From the NCBI GenBank assembly GCA_036320915.1, contig JAXBDG010000010.1, positions 1,984,001 to 2,048,000 of the forward strand: a stretch of 64,000 bases of DNA, read 5' to 3'. The stretch is from Linnemannia elongata. Lineage: Eukaryota; Mortierellomycota; Mortierellomycetes; Mortierellales; Mortierellaceae. The position numbers and the translations under genes were made by a program. The notes below the pieces were generated by a model. That model was not told where the DNA came from. It searched no databases and saw nothing but the letters and a program-made list of their open reading frames with translations. Shown piece by piece: positions 1 to 11,160 of the stretch. Each line of letters opens with the position of its first letter. The first letter of the stretch is position 1.

Positions 1-1202
1 TTCTGTGTGCTCGTGGAGAAAAACAAATCCTAATTTGTCCCTTTGTTGTTGCGCCAGAATAGATAATACATCAATCTGCTGTTTAGGATACCTTTCGTAC
101 TGCTGTTTCCTCTGATCAGGAACAAGGTAAGCCTCAGGTAGAGGAGGTCGAGGATGCACTGTCGATCTCTCCACCCGCACTAACACTCTTCTCTTAATAC
201 TGGTCAAACCAACACTCCTCACTGCACGTTCTTGACCCACATGCTGCTCGTTCTCATACATGTGCACTTGAACGACAATTCTCCTTCCAACTCCTTCAAA
301 AGCAAATATCAATCGTTTCGCCACTGCCTTCTCACCACCCACACATGGATCTTGATCAATCGAAACTGCAAAAATTGAATACGAACAACCACATCGACAC
401 CAGACATTTTTTTTTTAAAAAAAAACAATATATATAACCGCGAGAACCTATCCCCTCCAACTAATCAAGTGAAGAATAACGTTCTCTCTCCCTCTCTAGT
501 CCTTTCTCGACCACACAAGACAACAGCACAGAATAATGTTTTCGCGTACAGTAATTGATCGATAACCCTCCACGGTTATGCCACTCAATCTTACCGAGAA
601 AAAGGCACCACGTCGCCGTCTCAAAATCAAACTCGAAAAGCTGAGAGTCAAAAAAACAAACGATTGACCTTCAGCGTGAAAGAGTGGGTGCATCGACCAA
701 CGACAAGGACTGACTGACATGAGGTTTTTCGATTCGTCTCCGATAGGTGGGTCCCAAAGTCAAGTCAAAAACAAGGAAACCCTTAAACCCTCCTCCTTCA
801 CTCTCAACCAAGGCTCAGCCAGAACGCGCTCACATTCTATGGTCGTCACCAAGAATGCTCCCATAGACGCTGATAGAGCTACTGTAGATAGCTTCTCCCC
901 CCCTCCCACATTTTAACATTTCACCAGCCGTTATTCGCGTTGTTCGTAATTCAATTCCTTCGTCAGAACGGATAAGAATTTTATTCGTGTTGATGGTTTG
1001 TGTTTGTTGAGGAGAAAAAGTGTACGAGTTCGAAAAAGTTATCCCCCCTTTCCTCCATCTCATTCAAACGACCGAACGAAAAAGAAAAGAAAAGAGAAGG
1101 CCCCCCTTCTGTCCAGATCCGAAATAGGTTGCCAAACAAGAAAAACGGAAAAAAGAGATAGTTCCCATGATCGCACCGAATGTCCCGAGAGTCGCGCACC
1201 CT
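1..1202. other. no recognisable gene, left edge
   Basis: No reading frame here looks like a conserved protein. All short frames are low-complexity or run antisense to each other. There are A/T runs around 408-440. The right end must hold the 3' untranslated region of the minus-strand uS9 gene. A gene that ends or starts just outside the left edge cannot be excluded. Confidence 0.5.
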
Positions 1203-2492
1203 TTAACGGTAGGACTTCTGGTATCTGTTGTCGTAGAAGGAAGGAAAAAAAATAATATAGTTGTTAGTGACCATTTCGACTTCATCTGTGACCACAAATA
1301 CGTTCTTGCTTCCTTGCATGAGTTGCCGGGAAAAAAAGAATAAGGCATACCTGGCACGGGCACCGGCACCACCGAACTTCTTGGGCTCGCAGCGACGGGG
1401 ATCGGCGACGAGGAGGGTACGGTCGTACTGGAGGAAGATCTGCTTGAGCTCGTTCTTGGAGGCCTCATCGACGTACTTCTGGTAGTAGGCAACGATGGCC
1501 TTGGCAAGAGCCTGACGGATAGCATAGATCTGGGAAGTGTGTCCACCACCCTTGACGCGAATGCGGATGTCAACGTTGGCAAACTTGTCAGAGCCGACGC
1601 GGAGGATGGGCTCGTAGACCTTGAACTTCAAGACATCGGGCTCAACGAGCTCAATGGGGGAACCGTTGAGGCGGATGAGACCCTTACCGGCCTTGCAGTG
1701 AGCAACGGCGGTGGCGGTTTTCTATAAGTTGTTCAATGGGGATAGGGGTATATCGGTTAGCGTGACTGATCACCCTTTTTGTTTCCTTGAAGGTTGTAAA
1801 CCCTGATGCTTTGCAGTGTTTGTTTGCGTTGGCGACTCTCCAGGACGATTTGAGCTGATTTGCTGAAGCAGTTGGGCGTTGCTTGTATGTTGCAGTCGTA
1901 TAATCCAAGAAACCTCTTATCCTGTTTCGCTGTTGTTCGGTTGCTGGTAAAGGTGTGGTGCACTCTCCTTCCAAGTGATAATTGAACCGTCCGGTCACTG
2001 GTATGAAAGCTGCTGATATTGCCGAGTGAAAACATTGGTGACTTGTTGCTGTTGTTGCTAGGTCCGGCACTGATTCATCGTTGGACAGTGTTGCCGGGGT
2101 GTAAAAGTAAAAAAAAAGCTGATTGCGCTGATCGCCTGCTGCAGATTGCCGAGAGCTCTGTTACGACAGAGCAGAGTTCCCAGCATAAAAAAAGTCGCCA
2201 TCCACAAGGAAAAAGATCAAGAGGTTCGGCCTCTGTTTGATCATAGTTTCTCCATGGCAGTATTGCACTTCCTTCTGCAACAAGTTGTGGCCTCCTCCTT
2301 ATTGTTTGAAAAGTTACTGGTGGTTGTCGCTATCCCTGCTATGGTTGGTGAGGGGTTGTCTGTTTTTTTTTCCTGATCGCCTTGCTGCTTTGCTGATTCC
2401 TGGTTGTAACGGTAGTGTGTGTAGGTTCTCTGAGGACAGGATGAGAGACTTGCCTTGCGGCCGTAGCACTGAACACTCTTCGAGTCAGACAT
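1203..2492 (-). CDS. RPS16: 40S ribosomal protein uS9 (S16)
   Basis: Small-subunit ribosomal protein of the cytosolic ribosome, located in the head near the decoding site. The model has three exons: 2454-2492, 1351-1721 and 1203-1224. The joined product is 143 residues, the usual eukaryotic length. Visible family motifs are the N-terminal [15 protein letters not shown] across junction 1, [17 protein letters not shown], the invariant [13 protein letters not shown] and the C-terminal tail RARYQKSYR across junction 2. The last exon is only 22 nt. The first intron (732 nt) starts with GC rather than GT (exon AAG followed by gcaagt) and ends with ttatag. The second (126 nt) is a normal GT-AG intron. 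The start is fixed by the 13-residue first exon. It is transcribed divergently from the mitochondrial gene at 3057. Identity is essentially certain; the GC donor is the only odd point. Confidence 0.97.
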
Positions 2493-3056
2493 AATGAACT
2501 AGTTGCGTCAAAATAACGATCGAGAAGAAAGACGTCGGTCAGCAACTTGATGATCTCGCCTTGGTTGTCTGTTACGCCATCGCCAACACTCCCGCGACTT
2601 GAAACGTTTGAGTCGAACGGGTCATCCTTAGGAGTAACACTCATCCAGCATAACCCCTCCTCCTGGAACCTCCAACATAATTTTCCTATCATCGATGGAT
2701 GGTGCCTGATACGTTTGTCGATGAATGGTCCTGTCTGTCGTCGGATACGCCGTTGGATGCATTGACATGGTCTCCTTGGTACCCATGGATGTCCACCCTA
2801 TGATAGCAGTCATTTCATATGGTGCTCCGTCCATATGATTTCCCTCCAGCAGCCCCGATCGCCCTTTGGAACACAGGGTAATTTTTACCAAGTGGAATTG
2901 AAAGGGGGTTTCGCCATTCGCTGCCCGCCCACGCATATTAATTTCCTATGTGGCTTATCTTCTTCGCACTTTCCCTTGGGCATAGAAAGAGGGCCCGACA
3001 ACTGCCTCTTAGAACGCATGCATTCCGTCACCATCACTCACCCACTCAACTCAGCA
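2493..3056. promoter_or_regulatory. divergent intergenic region
   Basis: The 564 bp between the start codon of uS9 (minus) and the start codon of the mitochondrial Tim44-like-domain gene (plus) must carry both promoters and both 5' untranslated regions. No clear TATA box is visible for either gene. That a shared promoter co-regulates cytosolic and mitochondrial functions is inference only. Confidence 0.45.
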
Positions 3057-4546
3057 ATGTTCCTCGCGACAAGAATACGGCCACTGGCGAGAACGATACC
3101 CAGGACAGCACTAGGAGCACAGAGGCCAGTATGGGCAACAGCAGCAGCACGTGGTTTCCAGTCGTCTGCTCTTCGTTTCAACACGACTGGTCAGGACACC
3201 GACTCAACTGCCAAAACTGCTGCCGTGTCGTCGTCGGAGACGGAGAAGGAGAAGGAGACAACTGCAGGAAAGACTGAACAGGAGCCAGAAGAACCAGCAA
3301 GCGAGGGAGAAATCACAGCCAGAGCCTATGATTTCCGTATGTCACCCTTGCCTTCATCCTTCGTCGCATCGATGTCGTATCTTTTTCCTCGGGAGTTGTT
3401 TGCAAGCGTCCATGACAACGAAAACAGGAAACTCACGCAAACAATTGTCTTTAAACGCGTTTTAATTGATCAACTAGCATGGCTTTACAACGGATCGAGT
3501 CACTTGACAAGGATCCCACATTACCCCTACGCAAAGGCGCCAAAGGTGTGGGCACTTCTCGGATGGGTTCCTCAGTCGATCCAGTACGCTGTCTGTAAAT
3601 CTGCATGTGAACGCATGCTCCGCAACAACACCTCACCCGAGTACTTTCCCGACCAGTTCCTCCAAGGAGGTGAGCGCCCCCTTCTTCAGTGTCCATTTGC
3701 AATTAGATATGTGGGTGGCGCGAATTAAGATGAGAGATGTATACTTACAATTCTTTTATTGTTACATATGACAAAAATAGCTGGATTGGCGATCCACAAG
3801 TTGTTACCTCTCCTTTCGACAAACGTAAACAGGGAAGCGCTTACCAGCATGATGACACAGGAACTCTATGATCGCTTCGAACCAGAACTTCAGCGCCAGG
3901 AAGAGCTTAAATCGGATGTGTCTATTAAACTGGCGTCGGTCCATGATGGCATGATCAAGGATGTTTGGGTCTTGCTGGGACCCAAGTTGAAGAGTGGGAC
4001 GTCAAGGGGGTTCATCCGGTGGAGGTGGCAGTCTCTCACGGTTGCTCTCCGTGCAGCGACTGATCAGATGTCGTCCCGGGATCAGGTTGCTCATATGATG
4101 ATGGAGGGTGTTCAATTCAAAGTTGACGTTGAGTGTAAGGGTCTTTCTTTGGTGTTGTTATCCTTTGCGCTTGCAGCTTTGTCAGAGATCTGATACATCA
4201 TTGTACTAACAACTTTTTTGCACCCCTCTCCTGTGCTCTTCTAATCATGAAAAAAAAAATAGTTGATGCTACGATCGATTACACCATCCACTCAAACGTT
4301 TTAAACAACGACGTCATCTCAGATTTCACACGTCGCCCCCTCCTAGTCCGGTTCGAAACTCCCTACTTTGAACCCGCAGAACAGATGGTCTCCTCCCGGA
4401 GCATGTCACGGCCCCACGAGGCACCTATTGATTGGAACTGGCGCGTCTCGGATATCGACTACCTACTGGAACAGGATTTCATCGAGAAAAGGATTAAAGA
4501 GGATATCAAGGATGAGGAGCATGCCCAGCGCGAAATGGAGATGTAG
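3057..4546 (+). CDS. mitochondrial Tim44-like-domain protein
   Basis: Four exons (3057-3336, 3478-3669, 3781-4134, 4263-4546) join in frame to give 369 residues. The first 40 or so residues are rich in Arg, Ala and Ser and lack acidic residues, ending near ARGFQSSALRF, a typical mitochondrial presequence. An acidic Ser/Thr/Glu linker follows (about 45-90). The central and C-terminal region (about 130-340), with LTSMMTQELYDRFEPELQ and a later beta-rich segment, resembles the Tim44-like fold shared by Tim44, the Mba1 ribosome receptor and mitoribosomal mL45. By size and architecture it is closest to the Mba1/mL45 group, which tethers mitochondrial ribosomes to the inner membrane. That assignment is by eye and tentative. 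All three introns are GT-AG and 111-141 nt long. The upstream in-frame methionine at 2835 was not chosen because the presequence starts cleanly at 3057. Confidence 0.7.
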
Positions 4547-4777
4547 TTTTATCCTTTTTCTTCTTTCGTCGCTTGTTGTACTGTACACTCTGATGACTCC
4601 TTTCGATAACGATGACTTTGTTTTTTTTTTTTTTATCATCTGTACAACTATTATGAACTTTACAAGTTAAAGTAAAAGTAAAAAAATCTCATAGACGATT
4701 CTTTGTACGTGCATATGCTTGGTTGTTATTATGGTATTATGATTACTATTTTCTATGAATGTGTATATACAAGCTTT

Positions 4778-6773
4778 TTACACCATCTCCATCTTCTCGG
4801 CAGCTTCCGCCAAAGCCTCGTCAAGGTCCAAATCAACTACCGCGGCACCAGCGACAGCACCCGTCGCAACAGCAGCAGTATCCGCCGAATCACCCTCAGG
4901 AGCAATAGGAGCAGCAGGGGTGGCAGGTGGAGCAGGAGCGGTGTTGGGCATCATGAACGCAGTGACAATAGCGCCCAGAACACCAAGTGCAACAACACCA
5001 AACAATCCATTCTGATAACTCTTCATCACTTCCTCCACTGGTGTCCCCACTGTCACATCCACAGTGTTTTCGGAAATCAGGGTGACGATGACGAGTCCAA
5101 GAGGGGCACCCAGTTGCATACCGGTCGAGTACAGGGCTCCAACGACGCCTTGGTCTTCGTTCTGGGCATCTTTGAGTGCTGTGATCTGTGCAGGGAGGAC
5201 GGAGGTGCCGAGGCCGATGACGTGAACCAGTAGACCCAGGAAGGGAAGTGTCCAGTACGAGGTTGTGGAATGCACGAACGCGAACATCAGTGCGGCCACA
5301 CAACGAAACGCGAACCCGGTCAGGATAAACGGCTTCAACCTATACTTTGGCAGCACCTTCCCCAAGATAGTAAACGCCACCACCGCAAACAAACTATGGG
5401 CCAAGAACGCCAACGCCGTCTGCATAGACGTATACCCCATCACATTCTGGAAAATCAGCGTAGAAAAGTAGGTGAACCCTTGGAACTGTCCCTGGAGGAA
5501 CAAGATCGCAACGAATGCAGAAGAAAAGTTTTTGAGACGCCAGATTCGGAAGGGCATGATGGGGTTCTTGACGAGACGGAGTTCAACCCAGAAGAAGGCT
5601 GCGAGGAGGACGAGACCGGCGATGAGGACGGGGAGAGTCTTGACGGATGCCCAGCCGGTTGCGGAGCCGGTGGAGATATAGTAGATGATGCAGATCATGC
5701 TCGATGTTGCTGTCATGGCACCGGCGACGTCAATCTTGGCTGTCACCACCTTGGGGGGAGCCACAGGGATCGCCATGTACCCAATCACGAACAGAAGGAA
5801 CGAGAAGATACTCGAGAACCGGAAGATCCACTCCCATCCCACGGACGAAATAAACGCACCCGCCAACAACAAACCTACAACTGCACCTGCAGCACCGAAG
5901 CCTCCAAACACCGAAAGCGCACGGGTTCGCTTAGGACCGGCAGGGAATGTGGTAGTGATGAGACCAAGGGCGGTGGGAACAGACATGGAGGCGCCGATGC
6001 CCTGGAGAGCGCGGGTGACACAGAACATTGCGGGGGTGGTTGAGAAGGAGATGACGAGAGACCAGATCCCGAACCAGATCTGGCCGGTGAGGAAGACGCG
6101 GCGGTGGCCGTACATGTCTCCAATGCGACCTGACAGCAACAGGAATCTAGTTGGGAGAAGGTGTTACGGGAGGAGGTGTTATGGGTTAGACTTTTGCTGC
6201 AACAACCAGGAGAGTATGAATGAACAATGGTTTGGGAACATAGTTGAAAATGATTTGACTTACCCTCCGAAGGTGACGACGTATGCAGAGATGATCCATT
6301 GAGTTGAGTAGCTATCGAACCCGAGGGCCTTGGAGATGTCGACCAGTGCCACCGTCATCGACGATCCGTTCACTATTGGTATATGAAGAGGTTGAAGAGG
6401 AGGATCGACAGTTAGAAATGCTGCATCCCTCCAACAAAACTTCGTTGATCCCCCAAATGAACAAAAAGGCAACAACAAACAACAACAAAAAAAAGAAACA
6501 ATAAATGGAAAACTTACTGATATCGATGAATTGGGCCATAGAAACAACAAACAACATCAAAGGGGCCATCTTTTCCTGAAAGGCCGACAGCCTCGTCTGC
6601 TGCTGTTGCTGCTTCTCGTCAACATGTATCCGCTCTTCATCAACTTCTTGCTTCTGTGGTTGCTGTGGGGTATGTGGGTGGATGGCATCAGCTTCTACTT
6701 TCATGCTGAAGGAGGGAGTTGGGGATTGGGCTTCTACGTCTAGAGTGTGCCCTGAATGACTACTGCTTGACAT
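4778..6773 (-). CDS. MFS transporter, DHA2 drug:H+ antiporter type
   Basis: Multi-pass plasma or vacuolar membrane transporter. Three exons (6518-6773, 6264-6372, 4778-6146) give 577 residues. The N-terminal 75 residues are hydrophilic with Gln and His runs and cytosolic. The first membrane helix includes MLFVVSMAQFIDIS and crosses the first intron. The MFS loop motif GRIGDMYGHRRVFLTGQ follows helix 2. An antiporter-like glycine-rich segment, GGFGAAGAVVGLLLAGAF, followed by WEWIFRFS marks the fifth helix and supports the 14-helix DHA2 family. The C-terminus is Ala/Pro-rich and soluble. The substrate cannot be read from sequence; relatives export drugs, toxic metabolites, amino acids or siderophores. 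Introns are 117 and 144 nt, GT-AG. Its 3' end converges with the Tim44-like gene, with 231 bp between the stop codons. Confidence 0.9.
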
Positions 6774-7914
6774 TTTTATAGATTACAAGTGAGAGAAAGT
6801 ATAGAGAATGGGTATGAGGAGATTGGATGTGATAAAGAATTAGGTAAGGGTATCAGGAAGACAAGTAGAGGAATGAGAACGTGTGAATCAAAAAGAGAAA
6901 AGAAGAGAACGAGGAGAAAGGCGAAAAGAAGAAAAGAAAGAAGGATAATGAACTGATAACGACAAAGGGCGATTCGCCGTATTTAAGCATTTTTTTTTAA
7001 AAAAAAAACAGATCAACATGCCGCAGCTCTCAACTTCCAACCCTCTTTTTTTCATTTTCTTTCTATCCCATCAACATCCATCATCATTATTCTCTCTTTG
7101 TTTCGCTGCCGGCTTCCCATTCGCCGCAACAATTCGAGCAAAGGAGAGCAAGCTGCACATGAGGGATATAAAGCACTTGCTTGCTTACTTTGAATAAAGT
7201 TTTCTTTTCTGTGATGCTCCGCATCAAAATGTCATTTTTTGTCCACCTGTGCAAAGGGCTGAGGAACAGAAAAATGACGTCCAAAAAATAAAAAAATCTC
7301 GCATCTCCAATCGCTCCAATTGAGCTTTCACTGGACGGACCACTAGAAAACACAGGATTCAGGAAGGTATGGAGGGGGTACTTCTGGTGCCTGTCAGCCT
7401 TCATTTTTACACTATGCCAAGTCTGTGTGGCAGTCAGGCACAAGAAAGACTCGGACTTTAGATGACTGGATCGACTGGAGATTTCGAGATTTCGTGCATT
7501 GAAATTCTGCTGTTCACGGATATCTATCCCGCCCTGGCCGCACCTCCTTGTTCGTTTCTTCTTTGTGTTCACATCATTGACGACAGCTACCACACCACAA
7601 ATGCTACAAGTACTTATGGAGAGTCGTTGCTGAAGCACAACTCCTGGCTCTGACTAATCGTCCAATGGAGCGGTTGTAGTGGATAAACCCTTCGGCATCA
7701 TTCACCCTTTGCCCCTATCATTCATTCCCTTTGTCCCTATCCTTCATTCACCTACATCATATTAAACCGAAACTGTCGGTCGCGTGTCCCATCAGCAAAA
7801 GGCAAAAGCATAGAGTCGTAAAAGTTCTGCGAATGTTGTTTTTTTTCTGACCAGAGCACTGGGCAATGGTAGAAGGAGATCGGTTTTTTATTAAGACAGA
7901 TGTAAAGAAACAAT
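6774..7914. other. intergenic, no supported gene
   Basis: Holds the promoter of the MFS gene on its left side (an AT-rich stretch around 6975-7012, including a run of T then A) and the 3' flank of eL13 on its right. A 183-residue minus-strand frame at 7087-7638 has no recognisable domain and unlikely composition, so it is not called. Confidence 0.5.
7887..7892 (-). terminator. polyadenylation signal of eL13
   Basis: On the minus strand this reads AATAAA, 22 nt after the eL13 stop codon. This is a canonical position and motif for 3' end formation. Confidence 0.5.
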
Positions 7915-9054
7915 TTACTTCTTCTTGTTGGCCTCCTCCTCCTCCTTGGCCTTGCGGCGGGCCTCGCGGATGCCGTGAAGACGGGCAACGGAGCGAGCCT
8001 TGCGGTGCTGCTCGTAGGCAGAGTTGTTCTTCTCAGCCTCGGTGATCTTGCGAGCCTTCTCCTTGGCCCAGACCTGGGTGACGGGGTGGACGGCACCGGT
8101 CAACTGGGTGGCGGCAGAGAGCTCGGTAGCAGCAGCATCACCAGCCTTGGTCTTGCCGGCCTTGCGGGGGAAGACAATCAACTTGGCCTTGTAAGCCTTG
8201 AGGCGCTGAACGTTGAGCTGAAGAGACTCCTCAGACTTGTTGCGGCGACGGTGGTCAACAGAGACACCGATGGAGAGGGCCTCCTTGCGGCGGATACCGG
8301 CAGCCTATTTTGTGTCGATCATAATTTGTAGAGGTCTTTGTTAACTTTCTGTCTGTCTGGATGTGTACTTGTTCCCTACACGAACAAACGATTCTTAGTG
8401 ATCCAAGAAACGTACCTTGAGCTCCTCAAGGGTGAAGCCACGACCAGCACGGAGCTTGGTGTTGTACTTGATGGTGGGGCAACGGACGGCGGGGCGGATC
8501 AAGCCATCAACGGGGCGAGGGGCAACGCGAGCGGCCTTCTGGACACGCGCAATACGGCGGGACTTCTTGCGACCGGCCTGGTCCAACCAGGTCTTGACGC
8601 GCGACTGCCAGTCCTTGCGGAAGTGCTATTAGGGAGATTGTTCGAAGGTCGTCTGTGATAAGTATCCGCTGTTCTTTGATAGTTGTTGTTTCCTTTGTTG
8701 TGGCATTGAGTCAAAAAGAACGAAAGACGCCATGCATTATCGGCAAAGCCCAGAAATGAAAGCAACACATTGCGGCAAGGCGGGGAGGACCGGAAATGAA
8801 CTTTTGACCACTGAACGAGTGCGCGCAACTAAAGGGAAAGAGGAAGATAATCCTTCCTCTCCTTTGCTCGCTTCGTGTCAAGAATAATCGCAAGCTTTCC
8901 GTCCTATCTCTCCCTGCCGCTTATGATCTCCCCTTCCGAGTGCCTGCGATAGCGCCCATCGGTTCTGACTGCTCGTAAAAACACTGCGTGTCAATGTCCC
9001 GCTAGCTTGAAAGAAAATACGCACCTCTCCGGGCAATTGGTTGTTGTGCTTCAT
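7915..9054 (-). CDS. RPL13: 60S ribosomal protein eL13 (L13)
   Basis: Large-subunit protein of the cytosolic ribosome. Three exons (9025-9054, 8416-8625, 7915-8304) give 209 residues, within the normal range. The N-terminus reads [10 protein letters not shown] then [20 protein letters not shown] across the first junction, followed by the conserved [19 protein letters not shown] and [14 protein letters not shown] across the second junction. The C-terminal third is a basic helix with alternating Lys/Glu and a KKK end. The first exon encodes only 10 residues. The first intron is 399 nt and the second 111 nt, both GT-AG. Third positions are G/C-rich, as in the other highly expressed genes here. 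Confidence 0.97.
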
Positions 9055-10363
9055 GGTCTGTTGGTAGGCGAGTTGTAGGTGTCGTAAGAACGGGAAGTGT
9101 GGAGTATCCAGATAATTGAAGAACGAGTTGATATCACCAAGACAGTTGAAAGTATCCAGCAGTATTGTTGAGTGGTTGAAAGTTGGGTTGTTGTTGACGG
9201 GAAGTATAGTGTAGAAGAAAAAGGAGAAAACAACGTTGTAAGTATGTGGGCTACTCGCTCGGTTGGATTGAACCCTCTCCTGTCTCTTTTCATCGCGCCC
9301 TCCACTATTGAGTTCGACGATCCTGGTGTCAGTCCTCCTTTTTCAACGAACAGACGATCGTGATCTCTGCTCTGACCATGATGTTGGGTTCATGCTGTAG
9401 TTGTTGCAATAGAGCTCTTCCTGATCCAAGTAGTAGCTTGTAGTTGTTGGTGTCACTTTGACCTTCTCTGCTGGAGGTTGAATCTCGAATAGGTTGTGTT
9501 CACACTCCCTTCTCGCATATTCGCTCCAGACGGGGAAGACAAAGTCGGATGCTGCTGTTGGCCTGCAATGGTGCAAGGCTGGCTGTGTAGATCTCTGGTT
9601 CCTCCTGATTTAAGTGATGTCTCCTCCGTTTCCACCATCCTGTCCGTTCTTCCTCCACACTGTTATGTCGATCCTGCTCTACCGCACCACTAGCTTACAC
9701 AGCGTCCACCACAGATTGTCTGCTACCGCTCACTCCTCTGGTCATGGCCATGACCCATCAAAAAAGAGGTTCTCCTGCAAAGTTGATGTCGGTATGTCCC
9801 GAATTACGATAATGATCGATACGAGGATATCGATGCCAATAGCGATGTGTTGATATCATCGATGGTGTATGGTGATGAGTGGTTGGATGGTTCATGGATA
9901 TGTCCTCCACCCATGGATGTCACCTCACATCCCCAGAGACCCTTTTCCCGAATTTTCAATTTTGAAGTCAGTACCAAGTGTTGGTGTTCAGAGAAAGGAG
10001 GTTCCAACTCTGCACCACCCAAATCCTCCTTTTGCCATCTCCCTCCACTACGTTTGACTCGTAAATAAAAAATGAGCCAGCCATCAAAAATTAAATGCAT
10101 CACGTGCGCTTTTGTTCATTGTTCGAACCTCCCCTTCCTCATCCCTTTTGCATCCTTCTGCTGGTTCAGTGGCATGCATGCAGTTGTAGCGACCGTATAC
10201 CCCCGTCTTTATTCGCTTTAACATCCAGATCGGATATGAACAACTATCCACCGCTCCTTCAATCACTCGTCTCCTTAATGATTTGTAACCACATATCGGA
10301 CAAGCACCCATGGAGCATATCCCCAATGGCTCAGCAATTGACAGACAAAACCCCCTTTACTCG

Positions 10364-10477
10364 GCTCTCCACCTTTATTACGGTCAGCTGTCTACCTTGA
10401 CTATGGTCTGCTCTCTACCTTTGTTATGGTCTGCTCTCTACCTTGACTATGGTCAGCTCTCTACTTTACTATCGTCA
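10364..10477. repeat. 23-bp tandem repeat, five units
   Basis: Five consecutive units with consensus gctctctaccttgactatggtct start at 10364, 10387, 10410, 10433 and 10456; the last is 22 bp. Units differ at a few positions, so the array is not brand new. It lies in non-coding DNA 1.3 kb upstream of eL13. Confidence 0.85.
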
Positions 10478-11075
10478 GGTTGCGAAAAAAGAAAGCGCGA
10501 ATTGCAGCTGAAAGAAAGCGTGAATGGAGAATAGACGAACTAGGCCCCAGACCCTCTCCTTCTTTGACGCCCCTTCAACTGTCGACCTTGACCTTGACCA
10601 ACAACAATCCTAGCTGCTCCTCAATTCAAAATAAGCATGACAAACAGTTGAAAAAGAGATGAAAAACAGAGCGATGGACAGTTGAACCAACCACAACCAG
10701 CATTTCAACGAACAATACAGCAAAGGGGAGGCTCACATGTCCACGTTCCACATTCTCGGTCAACCATTCGTAAGGTCGGTTTAATTTGCATTTTGGAAGG
10801 TGATTATTTTAGGTCGAGTTGGATCCTGCTGGACTGTCCCCCTTTGACAGTGTGTGTGGACACAAACAAACAAGCAAACACAGGGGAAGAGGGACACAGA
10901 GCATCGTATCACATAACGCAAGACCCTTTTTGACCTCATTTGCGAAAAGCCAAGGCTTAGCTATGTTGGAAAAGGGTTAGGGTTGAAAAAAGGACAGGAG
11001 GTGAATGACAAACGAGCAAGAGCAAAGAGCCAAGTCAAAAGGCAAAGGAGTCCGGATGGATATTTTTTTGTTGTT

Positions 11076-11081
11076 TTTATT
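11076..11081 (-). terminator. possible poly(A) signal of phosphate transporter
   Basis: Minus-strand AATAAA about 80 nt after the transporter stop codon. Position is plausible, but AT-rich flanks make chance matches likely. Confidence 0.35.
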
Positions 11082-11160
11082 ATGAGTGGATGAACACAAG
11101 GTGTGGATGGTATAATGTTTATATGTTACTAGATATTAAAAGAAATGAAAAAGAGACACT

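Larger units (their letters stand above)
9055..11160. other. intergenic, no supported gene
   Basis: About 2.1 kb between the eL13 start and the 3' end of the phosphate transporter. It holds the eL13 promoter, a 23-bp tandem repeat near 10.4 kb and a double telomere-like GGGTTAGGGTT motif at 10974-10985. Frames in the region are short and overlap on both strands, and none shows a domain. Confidence 0.55.

Noticed and set aside
4345..4365. GGTTCGAAACTCC resembling a tRNA B box
   Set aside because: It lies inside a coding exon with no acceptor stem, A box or anticodon arm around it.
7087..7638. 183-residue minus-strand frame
   Set aside because: No domain, signal peptide or neighbouring exons; composition looks like translated non-coding DNA.
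10974..10985. GGGTTAGGGTTG as a telomere or ribosomal-gene telo-box
   Set aside because: Only two units, 1.9 kb from the nearest ribosomal gene start and in the 3' flank of another gene; not enough for a telomere or a promoter call.
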